In this document: positions 1 through 7,868 of the stretch, piece after piece
Layout: each line of letters begins with the position of its first letter
Position numbering within the stretch: position 1 is the first letter of the stretch
DNA from: Yersinia pekkanenii
GTDB taxonomy: Bacteria; Pseudomonadota; Gammaproteobacteria; Enterobacterales; Enterobacteriaceae
DNA: 55,189 nt
Assembly (NCBI RefSeq): GCF_001152565.1
Contig: NZ_CQAZ01000034.1
Coordinates: 1-55,189, forward strand
Reading direction: 5' to 3'
The notes under the pieces: generated by a model
Seen by the model: the letters and a program-made list of their open reading frames with translations, nothing else
What the model was told of the DNA's origin: nothing
The model's database searches: none
Position numbers and translations under genes: made by a program

Positions 1-148
1 GACTGTGTACAGCGGCAACGCGATTGGCTTCGTCGTTGTCGTTTGCTGTAAGGGTGTCCATCCACATATTCAGCACAGCGATAGCCTGATTACTGTATGC
101 CAGTGCGTTTTCTGCGTGATTCACGACTTCAAAGGTTTCTTTATCCAT
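1..148 (-). CDS. hypothetical prophage protein, 3' part missing (window edge)
   Basis: The ATG at 148 is preceded by a strong GGAGG ribosome-binding site five to seven bases upstream. The frame stays open to the window edge (about 49 codons visible, beginning MDKETFEVVNHAENAL). The start overlaps the stop of the preceding Icd-like gene, so translation is probably coupled. The visible part is hydrophilic and probably helical. I do not recognise the family. Its place after the Icd-like gene suggests an accessory gene of a P4-like satellite. Confidence 0.6.
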   Translation of the reverse strand, partial: MDKETFEVVNHAENALAYSNQAIAVLNMWMDTLTANDNDEANRVAAVHS

Positions 149-323
149 GAGTGACCTCCGGCAGACGACCAGCAAAGGAAAGTACGAACTGACCGGCCAG
201 AGAGCGGCGGGCGTCTTGTTCAGAATGGGCGGTTACAGATTCACGGTGCGGCTTGGCGTTCAGGTCAGAACGGCACACGGCGAGAAAGAGAAATTTAAAG
301 CGAGTTGGGGTATGATTTAACAT
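141..323 (-). CDS. Icd-like host cell-division inhibitor family protein (short form)
   Basis: This is a 60-residue protein. I chose the ATG at 323 because a GAGG site lies six bases upstream. Its body (FLFLAVCRSDLNAKPHRESV, then HSEQDARRSLAG and FVLSFAGRLPEV) matches, from memory, the C-terminal core of proteins annotated in P4-like elements as Icd-like cell-division inhibitors. The same frame is open upstream to 1076 (see the separate entry), so this may be only the end of a longer protein. Any inhibitory activity is inferred from the family name and was not shown here. The stop overlaps the next gene. Confidence 0.6.
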   Translation of the reverse strand: MLNHTPTRFKFLFLAVCRSDLNAKPHRESVTAHSEQDARRSLAGQFVLSFAGRLPEVTHG

Positions 324-1076
324 AGCTACCTCGATACTCAATCTATCGTTGGTGGTAAGAGGCCCGGTTAGTGTTAGCGCACTGCTGGGCTTCGTTATTT
401 TGTGTACTGCCTGTGCCTTATCTGTGGATAGGGTGTGATTTAAATTACAATCAAATGAATCACACATCAAGTGTTTTGTGTGATTTGATTTCATGTATAC
501 TGAATCACACGTTTTATTTAAGGTGCTGAACATGGCAACAAATACGGTTAACGACAAATCAAAACAAATATCCATTCGCATTCCACACGATGTAATGGAT
601 GGTATGGAAGCGGTAAAAATGGACGGTGAAAGTAATGCCGGTTTTATCGTTACAGCTATGCAAGATGAGATAGCCCGCCGCCAACTCAAAGAGAGCGATG
701 AAAATAAGTTGCTGTCCAACCTCAATGGCGCACTAGAAGCACTAGCTCGTATCGAAGAGATCGGTACGAAGGCAGGGGAAAATATCAAGGCCATCGTTAA
801 CGTAGCGCAGAGTGAGATCAAACGCCGCCAGCGCAAGAAATCCAAATCAGAACCATCTGAGTAATCCCGAAGGGTAGCACTGTGAATGCTACCCTTTTCT
901 TTGCCTGTAATCTGCTGATTTAGTTTAACTCCCACCAATGGTGAAAGTTGACTGCACGTTATAACTTGCTGATTTTCGTTGTTACATCCGTTTTGAATGA
1001 CTGCCGAACCTGAGTAACGGTAATGTTCAGGTGAACCGGAATAATTATCCGGTTTAACGTTGAGAAGTTTACGCAT
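141..1076 (-). CDS. possible long Icd/Ash-type reading frame, antisense to the 532-864 gene
   Basis: An ATG at 1076 with GGAGAG upstream overlaps the end of the HNH gene, as the other junctions of this operon do. The frame is open for 311 residues down to the Icd-like C-terminus. The N-terminal part (MRKLLNVKPDNYSGSPEHYR, then SGSAVIQNGCNNENQQ) resembles, from memory, the N-terminus of Icd/Ash-type proteins in P4-like elements. The middle third is antisense to a convincing plus-strand gene and reads as low-complexity serine/leucine-rich sequence. Either a plus-strand cassette is nested in the frame, or only the two ends are translated. The middle is doubtful. Confidence 0.3.
   Translation of the reverse strand: MRKLLNVKPDNYSGSPEHYRYSGSAVIQNGCNNENQQVITCSQLSPLVGVKLNQQITGKEKGSIHSATLRDYSDGSDLDFLRWRRLISLCATLTMALIFSPAFVPISSIRASASSAPLRLDSNLFSSLSLSWRRAISSCIAVTIKPALLSPSIFTASIPSITSCGMRMDICFDLSLTVFVAMFSTLNKTCDSVYMKSNHTKHLMCDSFDCNLNHTLSTDKAQAVHKITKPSSALTLTGPLTTNDRLSIEVAMLNHTPTRFKFLFLAVCRSDLNAKPHRESVTAHSEQDARRSLAGQFVLSFAGRLPEVTHG
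433..510. promoter_or_regulatory. two tandem 33-bp operator-like palindromes
   Basis: Two copies of GTGTGATT-N17-AATCACAC are present at 433-465 and 478-510. Arm sequences and spacer length are identical, and the centres are 45 bp apart. The second copy covers a TATACT -10-like hexamer (496-501) in front of the 532-864 gene. This layout fits autoregulation by a ribbon-helix-helix protein or control by an element repressor. Which protein binds is an inference. Confidence 0.65.
532..864 (+). CDS. YlcI/YnfO-type prophage protein with RHH-like N-terminus
   Basis: This 110-residue protein begins MATNTVNDKSKQISIRIPHD. I prefer this start to the upstream ATG at 493, because that one lies inside the operator/promoter and AAGG lies just before 532. 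The segment QISIRIPHDVMDGMEAVK resembles the beta strand and first helix of a ribbon-helix-helix (CopG/Arc-like) domain. A helical, charged middle and a very basic C-terminus (KRRQRKKSKSEPSE) follow. It is the only plus-strand gene in this part of the element. It is followed by a clear terminator and preceded by twin palindromes, so it is an independent unit that may regulate itself. The family assignment is from pattern memory. Confidence 0.7.
   Translation: MATNTVNDKSKQISIRIPHDVMDGMEAVKMDGESNAGFIVTAMQDEIARRQLKESDENKLLSNLNGALEALARIEEIGTKAGENIKAIVNVAQSEIKRRQRKKSKSEPSE
870..900 (+). terminator. rho-independent terminator of the 532-864 gene
   Basis: The stem AAGGGTAGCA / TGCTACCCTT with a seven-base loop is followed by TTTTCTTT, six bases after the stop codon. 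Confidence 0.85.
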
Positions 1077-1593
1077 GGCTTTTGCTCTCCACGCCGATTC
1101 CGTGGTTAGCAAATTCCCCGTGGTGTATTTCACGAAATTGCCTGACGGTTTTCTCTGCTTCGGAGAGGTTCGTGAATAAACCTACGCGGTGCTGTTTTCC
1201 ATTGACCATACACTCAGCCCTCCATTTGTTTATTTTTCCTTCCCGACTCACCCCCTTAACACCAGATGTATTAGTTTTTTTCATTGAGCGATTGCGGCAA
1301 TTCTCTGCATGAGTAGCTTGACGCAGATTGCAGATACGATTGTCAGTCTTGGCACCATTGATATGGTCAATTTCGTTATCAGGCCATTTACCGTTGACAT
1401 AAAACCAAGCCAAACGGTGAGCAGGATAACTCTTGCGATCTATCGAAATCAGGATGTATTTGCCGCTGTTCGGGCTACCAGCAACACTGCCTATACGGAC
1501 TCGGTTAGAATTAGATAACTGCCAGATAAAAACGCCTGTATCCGGGGAATAGTGCAAAACTTCCTGCAAACGTTGATGGGTTAAGCTAGACAT
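1069..1593 (-). CDS. AP2/HNH homing-type endonuclease
   Basis: The protein has 174 residues. Residues 60-110 form an HNH_3-type nuclease core: AHRLAWFYVNGKWPDNEIDH followed by INGAKTDNRICNLR, with the DH and N-x3-N pattern of these enzymes. Residues 112-160 (SGVKGVSREGKINKWRAEC ... FTNLSEAEKTVRQFRE) form an AP2-like DNA-binding module. This architecture is common in phage-borne free-standing endonucleases that nick or cut DNA. The start at 1593 overlaps the stop of the upstream 82-residue gene. The stop overlaps the start of the Icd-type frame at 1076, so the gene is embedded in the element operon. The nuclease motif appears intact. Confidence 0.85.
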   Translation of the reverse strand: MSSLTHQRLQEVLHYSPDTGVFIWQLSNSNRVRIGSVAGSPNSGKYILISIDRKSYPAHRLAWFYVNGKWPDNEIDHINGAKTDNRICNLRQATHAENCRNRSMKKTNTSGVKGVSREGKINKWRAECMVNGKQHRVGLFTNLSEAEKTVRQFREIHHGEFANHGIGVESKSHA

Positions 1594-1834
1594 TGCTTAC
1601 CCCCTGTTCGTCTTTGATTTCCCCACCTCCTGCGCGACAGGGTTGTGCAAGAATCAATGAGTTAGCTAATTGCTCCGTTTCGGGACAATCAAGCTTAATC
1701 AACAGGTTACTGTGGGCCGGTAAACTCGGTGAATTGCGGTTTTTAGTATGCGACTCGCTCAAAGATAGTCGGTTCAGGATGCCAGCCAGGGAAAAGGCCC
1801 GTTTCTGGCTGACCACTGGAGTTATGAGCATCAT
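1586..1834 (-). CDS. small prophage protein of unknown function
   Basis: The protein has 82 residues. The ATG at 1834 overlaps the TGA of the 336-residue gene in an ATGA arrangement, with GAGG upstream. The stop overlaps the start of the HNH gene. This double overlap is the main reason to accept it as a gene. The sequence (KRAFSLAGILNRLSLSESH ... LDCPETEQLANSLILAQP) has no domain I can name. It may belong to the short conserved hypothetical proteins found between AlpA and Icd genes in P4-like islands. Confidence 0.6.
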   Translation of the reverse strand: MMLITPVVSQKRAFSLAGILNRLSLSESHTKNRNSPSLPAHSNLLIKLDCPETEQLANSLILAQPCRAGGGEIKDEQGVSNV

Positions 1835-2841
1835 GCCACCACCTCGACACGCAGACCTTTAGCTGTGTAGCCCTGAACCTGCTTACCATTCACACGAACC
1901 CGCTTTTTAGTCAGTAAACGAATGTGGTCGCCGTATACATGAAGTAACTTTCCATCTACAGCAACCTCGTTATAACCATATCGAGGCTTGTGTGACACCT
2001 GCACAAATGGCTCTGAGGCCTTGCGTGGTAGGGCTCCTTCTGCACATACCTCTTGCTTACCACCAGAAACACGCTTAACCACTGCCACATAATTTGCATC
2101 AATTAGGGGCTGCTTCTCTGTCGCCGATAATCCTTTTTCCGCTGACCGATAAACCCAAAACGTTTCGAATCGCCCGGTAATTTTGCGGGTTCGGATTTTC
2201 ACGTAACCCAACCGGCCCATCAGACGGCTAAACTCAGCATCGTTCTTAACCAGCAACGATAGTTCATGCGTTGATTCACATACCCAGCCCAAACGCTGAT
2301 ATTCCTTCACTGTCGAGCTATTACGCACCGTATTAATCACTGTGTATTTATCTGGCTGCGCCGGGCTGCGATAAATGACCCAATCGTCGAAGGCTTCCTG
2401 ACGCTCATTAGTGAGTACCTGAACGGCGAAAGTAGAAAGAGCCTTACCATCCCGCCGATGCCAGTACTCAATCCATGACGGGCTGCTGGTGAGGATATTC
2501 AGGCAATAACCATCAACTTTATGAGAGTGGACGCCACGGATGAAGCCCTTGTTATCTGCAGGACGTGATGGACATAGCGACTCATGGTACCCATGGGATA
2601 CCTTCGCTTTACCACTGAACCCAGTATCGCTATCAGCTTCACGGACTGGCACACCAGAACGTAGCCAGACCAGCCCCTGACCGTTATGACGCAAGCCTAA
2701 ATCCGTTAATGTGCAAACGCGATTATTAACGGCTGACCAGTCACCACAAATAACGTTACGACGAATTTCGTTAATACCGTTCACCATGTTTTGGGCGTAG
2801 GGGTATCCGCCCCGGCTATTGCCAGTTTCTTGAAGTTTCAT
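1831..2841 (-). CDS. prophage protein of unknown function, 336 aa
   Basis: This is a soluble protein without signal peptide or membrane segments. The N-terminal half is rich in W, H and G (GDWSAVNNRVCTLTDLGLRH, PSWIEYWHRRDGKALST). The C-terminal 110 residues are basic and look like short beta strands (YGYNEVAVDGKLLHVYGDHI, RVRVNGKQVQGYTAKGLRVE). In such satellites this position, directly after the AlpA-type regulator, often holds a replication- or regulation-related protein. I see no helicase or primase motif and do not assign a function. It is coupled to the next gene by ATGA. Confidence 0.65.
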   Translation of the reverse strand: MKLQETGNSRGGYPYAQNMVNGINEIRRNVICGDWSAVNNRVCTLTDLGLRHNGQGLVWLRSGVPVREADSDTGFSGKAKVSHGYHESLCPSRPADNKGFIRGVHSHKVDGYCLNILTSSPSWIEYWHRRDGKALSTFAVQVLTNERQEAFDDWVIYRSPAQPDKYTVINTVRNSSTVKEYQRLGWVCESTHELSLLVKNDAEFSRLMGRLGYVKIRTRKITGRFETFWVYRSAEKGLSATEKQPLIDANYVAVVKRVSGGKQEVCAEGALPRKASEPFVQVSHKPRYGYNEVAVDGKLLHVYGDHIRLLTKKRVRVNGKQVQGYTAKGLRVEVVA

Positions 2842-2855
2842 ATTTCAGGCCTTAA

Positions 2856-3137
2856 TTAAGCAGACTTGCGACCACATGGAGTATTAACGTTATTTACCGC
2901 TGGAGGGTTACGAACCCAGCAAAGTAAGTCACTGAGCAACCACGCACATGAATTGCGGCCAAGAGGCTTACGGGCAGGGAACCGGCCTTCATTCTCAAGA
3001 AGCCATGCAGTTGAGCGGGAAATAGAAGTAATGCGCTGACGTTCCTTTTCACGCACGAGGCGATCATAAGGTTCAGCATATTCGGCAAGAACAACACGGC
3101 GCTGTTCTGGGGTAGGGTTGAAGTGATTCGTAATCAT
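2856..3137 (-). CDS. AlpA-family regulator of the integrative element
   Basis: The protein has 93 residues and a GGAGG site five bases before the ATG at 3137. The central part (ITSISRSTAWLLENEGRFPA, then RKPLGRNSCAWLLSDLLCWV) matches the compact winged helix-turn-helix of AlpA/MlrA-like excisionase-type regulators: the 'IS-R-ST-W--E--G-FP' recognition region and the later 'W---DL--W' strand. AlpA activates integrase or excision genes in P4-like elements. Its position upstream of the structural genes and downstream of the integrase fits that role. Confidence 0.8.
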   Translation of the reverse strand: MITNHFNPTPEQRRVVLAEYAEPYDRLVREKERQRITSISRSTAWLLENEGRFPARKPLGRNSCAWLLSDLLCWVRNPPAVNNVNTPCGRKSA

Positions 3138-3379
3138 GCTGCCTCCACTGTTTTAATGCTTTGTGAGGCTATTATTCTTAATCGGAAAGGATTATATAAT
3201 TGGTTTTAAATAAATTATTAATACATTCTAAATATCATGATTATTGCATTGTTATTCTATCAAAATAAAGCACGCTGTGCTTAACGCATGTTCTTTGATG
3301 AAAATATCCACATTGGATATAAGGTGCATTTTTATATGTCTTATTTACCAATGTGGAGTGATAACCAACGCTCAAAACA

Positions 3380-4117
3380 TCATTTCATTGCGGATCTAAC
3401 ATCATCAATAGTTACAGCTTCTTTAAGTACAGCGCTGCTAATGACTGCTGTTATATTATACAAATTGGTGCCAAATTGTTTTTTAAAATATCTAGACAGA
3501 CTTCTAATAAAAAATAATCTCCTTGGATTGGTTTTTCTTTTAAGAATAGGATTAATATCAGGAATCATATCTTTATTCGCAAATGACTCTAAAAGTGAAG
3601 GTAATTTAGCTTGCGAATATCCAACCAATGAAAAAAAAGCATGCTCAACATCTAGATCTTTGTTTTCTGATTTAGAACTGTCTAAGTATTTTCTGGTTAA
3701 ATACTTAAGACCATTATGATAATGATTATCAAGTAGTTTATCATCAATAAATGTACTTATCGCCTTATCAAAAGGAGTGCCATTTACTTCACTACTTAAT
3801 TCAGTAGCCAATTTTCTTATTCTACTTATTTTTTCTTTCTGCTCTGTTGGCGTTAAGGACTCCCATCCATTAGGGCCTTTTGAGGCTTCCGACACCATAA
3901 TTGAAAAAGTTAATAACTTAATATCTGTATTTTCATATTTTAAAAATCGTTTTACCAATGCGTTAGATATATGCCTAACACTATCATCAAATATTAATAA
4001 ACCAATAACATCTCTCGTGGTAATCGAACCGCTGCCAGTGCTAATGTCGAATGCGTAGTCTGACTCATAGAAATCTATTAATAATTTCGGTGTGTTTTCT
4101 GGATATGCATTGCTCAT
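3380..4117 (-). CDS. uncharacterised AT-rich cargo protein beside integrase, 245 aa
   Basis: The ATG at 4117 overlaps the integrase stop (4114-4116), so it is co-transcribed with the integrase. The protein is soluble and mostly helical, with no signal peptide and no recognisable catalytic motif. Notable stretches are LIDFYESDYAFDIST, DVIGLLIFDDSVRHISNALV and RRLFFIRSLSRYFKKQFGTN. The local base composition is clearly more AT-rich than that of the integrase or the AlpA gene, suggesting a separate origin. I do not recognise the family. Genes directly behind P4 integrases are often variable cargo, including phage-defence genes, but nothing in the sequence proves that here. Confidence 0.7.
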   Translation of the reverse strand: MSNAYPENTPKLLIDFYESDYAFDISTGSGSITTRDVIGLLIFDDSVRHISNALVKRFLKYENTDIKLLTFSIMVSEASKGPNGWESLTPTEQKEKISRIRKLATELSSEVNGTPFDKAISTFIDDKLLDNHYHNGLKYLTRKYLDSSKSENKDLDVEHAFFSLVGYSQAKLPSLLESFANKDMIPDINPILKRKTNPRRLFFIRSLSRYFKKQFGTNLYNITAVISSAVLKEAVTIDDVRSAMK

Positions 4118-5340
4118 TTTTCACCAACCTTTAAAATAACAACGTTTTTATGATTACCGGCCAGCACATCTAGCCGCTCAATCCACTTGTTCAGTGCGTC
4201 CAGTTTCTCAGGCAGATACTGACTACGGTTGTATACTGCCATAACACCACCAAGCGAGTGACCTAGCAGCAATTCCACAATATGGGGAGGAATACCCAAA
4301 TCATTCATACCGGTGGAGAAGGTGCGGCGTAGGTCATGTAAGCGCCATCGTTCTGAATGACCCAGTCGCTCACAAATACGGCCTCCAGTAGAACTAACTG
4401 CGGTATTCTCTTTTAATTCTCCGAGTAAATAACCTGACTTCTTATTTTCTTTTGTCAGTCTTTTAATTAATGGGTAGATACTTTCAGGTATTGGCCTAAT
4501 AATTTTCTCACTTGTCTTGCTATGCGCTTCGGGGACTGTCCATATTTTATCTTTTAAGTCCCACTCACTACATTCAGATAATCGCACTTCAACTGTACGC
4601 GACCCAAAAACCGTTAATAGATAAAACATGTTTTGATAAAATGGCGAAAAGAAATCACTTTTTATTGCCACCAGCAAATCAGTTAATTCTTTATTGGATA
4701 AGACTCTCTTCCGCTTATTAATTTTTACGCCAATATCTTGCATGGTTAATCCGTCAAGCTCGTGACAAATAGCATAACGACGAATACGACAAAACTTAAA
4801 AGCCTGTTGAGACATTTGTAAAATCATTCCAGCAACACTGGGGGCTTTTTTCTTTGTCCGGGCAAGGCATTTTAACCAATAATGGGTTTCACAATCAGCA
4901 AGAGCCATTTCACCAATATATGGATAAACATGAATATCGAATCTTTCTCTATATCGAGTGGCGTTAACAAGATTACCGTCAACATATTCAGTTAACCAAT
5001 ATTCTAACGCATCCTTGACAGTTACAGGCTTTAGTGTGGATTCTCTATCAAGTTTAAGCATACGTTGCGGATCTCGCCCCTCAGCCAGCCACTTACGGCA
5101 CTGATCACGCAGTTCACGCGCTTTGCTTAGCGAGATGTCGGGATAGCGGCCTAGATTTGGTCTGTTGATACTTGAACCCCGTCCATCAAGCCTATACTGA
5201 TAGAACCAGCTGATAGCACCGTTCTTGCTGACGCGAATCATCAGCCCGCCGCCATCAGATAGGGTATGCTCTTTATCATTGCTTGCTGCTGACAGTGCTT
5301 TTAACTTTTTATCGGTAAGACGGTTTATACTGGACGCCAT
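4114..5340 (-). CDS. P4-type tyrosine integrase
   Basis: The protein has 408 residues. Residues 1-95 form the arm-type DNA-binding domain of P4 integrases (HTLSDGGGLMIRVSKNGAIS, NRPNLGRYPDISLSKARELR). The core-binding domain spans about 100-195. The catalytic domain shows the first arginine in FGSRTVEVRLSE, the HxxR motif in LHDLRRTFSTGMND, the second histidine in LLLGHSLGG and the tyrosine nucleophile in MAVYNRSQY. All key residues are present, so the enzyme is probably active. It integrates and excises the element, and the nearby rlmJ junction is the likely att site. The length is normal for the family (about 400). Confidence 0.95.
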   Translation of the reverse strand: MASSINRLTDKKLKALSAASNDKEHTLSDGGGLMIRVSKNGAISWFYQYRLDGRGSSINRPNLGRYPDISLSKARELRDQCRKWLAEGRDPQRMLKLDRESTLKPVTVKDALEYWLTEYVDGNLVNATRYRERFDIHVYPYIGEMALADCETHYWLKCLARTKKKAPSVAGMILQMSQQAFKFCRIRRYAICHELDGLTMQDIGVKINKRKRVLSNKELTDLLVAIKSDFFSPFYQNMFYLLTVFGSRTVEVRLSECSEWDLKDKIWTVPEAHSKTSEKIIRPIPESIYPLIKRLTKENKKSGYLLGELKENTAVSSTGGRICERLGHSERWRLHDLRRTFSTGMNDLGIPPHIVELLLGHSLGGVMAVYNRSQYLPEKLDALNKWIERLDVLAGNHKNVVILKVGEK

Positions 5341-5358
5341 AGTATAGTGTTCCTGTTT

Positions 5359-5378
5359 TCACGTGACTCACCACGTGA
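5359..5378. promoter_or_regulatory. perfect inverted repeat upstream of the integrase gene
   Basis: The sequence TCACGTG-N6-CACGTGA lies 19 bases before the integrase start. It could be an operator for an AlpA-like or integrase regulator, or an arm-binding site. The function is inferred from position only. Confidence 0.5.
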
Positions 5379-5501
5379 TCCACAGTTTACCGCAAGAATG
5401 AGAAAACAGCAAAAAGCACTGGAACAATATACAGTGATTAATTTATTTAAGTTACTGATTTTAATAGAAATCAAGATAGCACAGGGAAACATAAAAACAC
5501 T

Positions 5502-6344
5502 ATGTTGAGTTACCGCCATAGTTTTCACGCTGGCAACCATGCCGACGTTCTTAAACATACCGTTCAGAGCTTGATTATTGAGTCTTTGAAAGAGAAAGAA
5601 AAACCGTTGCTTTACCTGGATACCCACGCCGGGGCCGGTCGCTATCAGTTAAGCGGCGAGCATGCCGAGCGCACCGGTGAATACCTTGAAGGTATCGGCC
5701 AATTATGGCAACGCGATGATTTACCGGCTGATTTAGCCCCGTATATGAGTGTTATCAATTATTTTAACCGTGGCGAGAAACTGCGTTATTACCCCGGTTC
5801 CCCCTTAATTGCGCGCCATTTATTGCGTGAAGATGACAAAATCCATCTGACCGAACTGCACCCTAGCGATTATCCGCTGCTGCGCAATGAGTTTGCCAAA
5901 GATGAGCGGGCCAAAGTGCAACGAGCCGATGGTTATCAACAACTTAAATCGCAGTTACCACCGCAGTCACGTCGTGGTTTCATTCTGATCGATCCGCCGT
6001 ATGAAATGAAAACCGATTATCAAGACGTGGTTAAAGGTATTCAGGAAGGTTATAAACGCTTTGCAACCGGTACCTATGCATTATGGTATCCGGTGGTTTT
6101 ACGTCAGCAAATCAAACGCATGTTGCGAGATTTGGAAGCCACGGGCATCCGCCGCATTTTGCAAATTGAACTGGCAGTGCGCCCGGACAGCGACCAACAT
6201 GGTATGACTGCATCTGGCATGATTGTCATTAACCCACCGTGGAAACTGGAACAGCAAATGAACACGCTGTTGCCGTGGCTGCATAAAGTCTTGGTCCCCT
6301 CCGGTCATGGTCATACGCTGGTGAAGTGGGTAGTTCCGGAATAA
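5502..6344 (+). CDS. rlmJ: 23S rRNA (adenine2030-N6)-methyltransferase RlmJ
   Basis: The protein has 280 residues, the usual length. RlmJ methylates N6 of A2030 in 23S rRNA using S-adenosylmethionine. The N-terminus MLSYRHSFHAGNHADVLKHT, the AdoMet-site stretch LLYLDTHAGAGRY and the catalytic DPPYE in FILIDPPYEMKTD are all present. The gene lies before gor as in E. coli. The region upstream belongs to the integrated element, so the native promoter may have been displaced. The only RBS-like sequence (AGGGA) is about 14 bases from the ATG. Confidence 0.97.
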   Translation: MLSYRHSFHAGNHADVLKHTVQSLIIESLKEKEKPLLYLDTHAGAGRYQLSGEHAERTGEYLEGIGQLWQRDDLPADLAPYMSVINYFNRGEKLRYYPGSPLIARHLLREDDKIHLTELHPSDYPLLRNEFAKDERAKVQRADGYQQLKSQLPPQSRRGFILIDPPYEMKTDYQDVVKGIQEGYKRFATGTYALWYPVVLRQQIKRMLRDLEATGIRRILQIELAVRPDSDQHGMTASGMIVINPPWKLEQQMNTLLPWLHKVLVPSGHGHTLVKWVVPE

Positions 6345-6433
6345 TGCTAATGCCTATCAGAGCCATTGATGCACAAAACACTGTCAGACGTTAAACTGTT
6401 AGACAAACTTTAAACGACTTGGAAACGACACTG

Positions 6434-7786
6434 ATGACCAAACATTACGATTATCTGGCAATTGGCGGTGGCAGTGGTGGGATCGCGTCGATCAACCGGG
6501 CTGCCATGTATGGCAAAAAGTGTGCGCTAATCGAAGCGAAGCAGCTCGGTGGCACCTGTGTAAACGTGGGTTGTGTGCCGAAAAAAGTGATGTGGCATGC
6601 CGCGCAAATTGCGGAAGCGATTCATTTGTATGGCCCGGATTACGGTTTCGATACCACAGTGAACCATTTCGATTGGAAAAAACTGATTGCTAACCGTACT
6701 GCTTACATCGATCGTATCCATCAGTCTTATGAGCGTGGCTTAGGCAATAATAAAGTGGATGTTATTCATGGTTTCGCACGTTTTGTTGATGCGCATACCG
6801 TGGAGGTTAACGGCGAGAAAATTACCGCAGATCACATCCTGATCGCCACCGGTGGCCGCCCAAGCCATCCCGATATTCCTGGTGCTGAGTATGGTATCGA
6901 CTCCGATGGTTTCTTCGAATTGGACCAGATGCCAAAACGGGTTGCCATCGTGGGTGCCGGTTATATCGCGGTAGAAATCGCGGGTGTTCTCAATGGGTTA
7001 GGGACAGAGACGCACCTGTTTGTTCGCAAGCATGCGCCACTGCGTACTTTTGATCCGTTGATTGTGGAAACGCTGCTGGAAGTCATGAATACCGAAGGGC
7101 CAAAACTGCATACTGAAGCGGTGCCGAAAGCGGTCATCAAAAATGCCGATGGCAGCCTGACGCTGCAATTGGAAAACAGTACCGAAGTGACGGTCGACCA
7201 ACTGATTTGGGCCATCGGCCGTGAACCTGCAACCGATAACCTGAATCTGCCTGCCAGCGGTGTCAAAACCAATGAAAAAGGCTATATCGAGGTTGATAAG
7301 TTCCAGAACACTAACGTCAAAGGTCTCTATGCCGTTGGCGATAATACCGGTGCGATCGAACTGACACCGGTGGCTGTCGCTGCGGGCCGCCGTTTGTCTG
7401 AGCGCTTGTTCAATAACAAACCGGATGAGCATCTGGATTACAGCAATATCCCGACCGTGGTGTTCAGCCATCCGCCTATTGGCACTATTGGCCTGACTGA
7501 GCCGCAAGCCCGCGAGAAGTTTGGCGACAGCCAGGTGAAAGTGTACACATCTTCATTCACCGCGATGTACAGCGCAGTGACTCAACACCGCCAGCCATGC
7601 CGGATGAAGTTAGTCTGCGTGGGTGCGGAAGAGAAGGTGGTTGGTATCCATGGTATTGGTTTCGGTATGGATGAAATCCTGCAAGGGTTTGCAGTCGCCG
7701 TGAAAATGGGCGCGACCAAGAAAGATTTCGACAACACTGTCGCTATCCACCCCACTGCCGCCGAAGAATTTGTGACGATGCGCTAA
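6434..7786 (+). CDS. gor: glutathione-disulfide reductase
   Basis: This NADPH-dependent flavoenzyme reduces glutathione disulfide in the cytoplasm. It has 450 residues from [16 protein letters not shown]; a GGA site and family length favour 6434 over the upstream ATG. The FAD dinucleotide fold is GGGSGG. The redox-active pair is in [13 protein letters not shown], and the NADPH-binding fold is [12 protein letters not shown] followed by the basic FVRKHAPLR. The C-terminal interface carries the catalytic histidine in AIHPTAAEE. All motifs are intact. A terminator follows. Confidence 0.98.
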   Translation: MTKHYDYLAIGGGSGGIASINRAAMYGKKCALIEAKQLGGTCVNVGCVPKKVMWHAAQIAEAIHLYGPDYGFDTTVNHFDWKKLIANRTAYIDRIHQSYERGLGNNKVDVIHGFARFVDAHTVEVNGEKITADHILIATGGRPSHPDIPGAEYGIDSDGFFELDQMPKRVAIVGAGYIAVEIAGVLNGLGTETHLFVRKHAPLRTFDPLIVETLLEVMNTEGPKLHTEAVPKAVIKNADGSLTLQLENSTEVTVDQLIWAIGREPATDNLNLPASGVKTNEKGYIEVDKFQNTNVKGLYAVGDNTGAIELTPVAVAAGRRLSERLFNNKPDEHLDYSNIPTVVFSHPPIGTIGLTEPQAREKFGDSQVKVYTSSFTAMYSAVTQHRQPCRMKLVCVGAEEKVVGIHGIGFGMDEILQGFAVAVKMGATKKDFDNTVAIHPTAAEEFVTMR

Positions 7787-7805
7787 GGTCAGGTAAAAGA
7801 CCTTT

Positions 7806-7842
7806 AAAGGCTATGGACCGCAGGGTTCATGGCCTTTTTTAT
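7806..7842 (+). terminator. rho-independent terminator after gor
   Basis: The imperfect stem AAAGGCTATGGACC / GGTTCATGGCCTTT is followed by a T run, 20 bases downstream of the gor stop. Confidence 0.85.
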
Positions 7843-7868
7843 TACAACCTCTGATTTGAGTCAGGTGA

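Larger units (their letters stand above)
1..5500. mobile_element. P4-type integrative element / prophage remnant (one end; continues left of window)
   Basis: The segment holds a P4-family tyrosine integrase at its right border, an AlpA-type regulator, an AP2/HNH endonuclease, Icd-like genes and several short phage-type reading frames. Almost all are on the minus strand and overlap by a few bases. The right border lies between the integrase start (5340) and rlmJ (5502), a gene that in E. coli directly precedes gor as it does here. No tRNA is visible at this border, so the attachment site may lie in or just before the 5' end of rlmJ. The left end is outside the window, so the size and the left att site are unknown. 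The border position is inferred. Confidence 0.8.

Noticed and set aside
1082..1862. Three plus-strand frames over the HNH and 82-residue genes
   Set aside because: Antisense shadows. The minus-strand genes have motifs and overlapping starts.
3288..3719. 143-codon plus frame
   Set aside because: It lies antisense to the unknown cargo gene, which has a coupled start with the integrase. No ribosome site.
6998..7507. 169-codon minus frame opposite gor
   Set aside because: Antisense shadow of an intact flavoenzyme gene.
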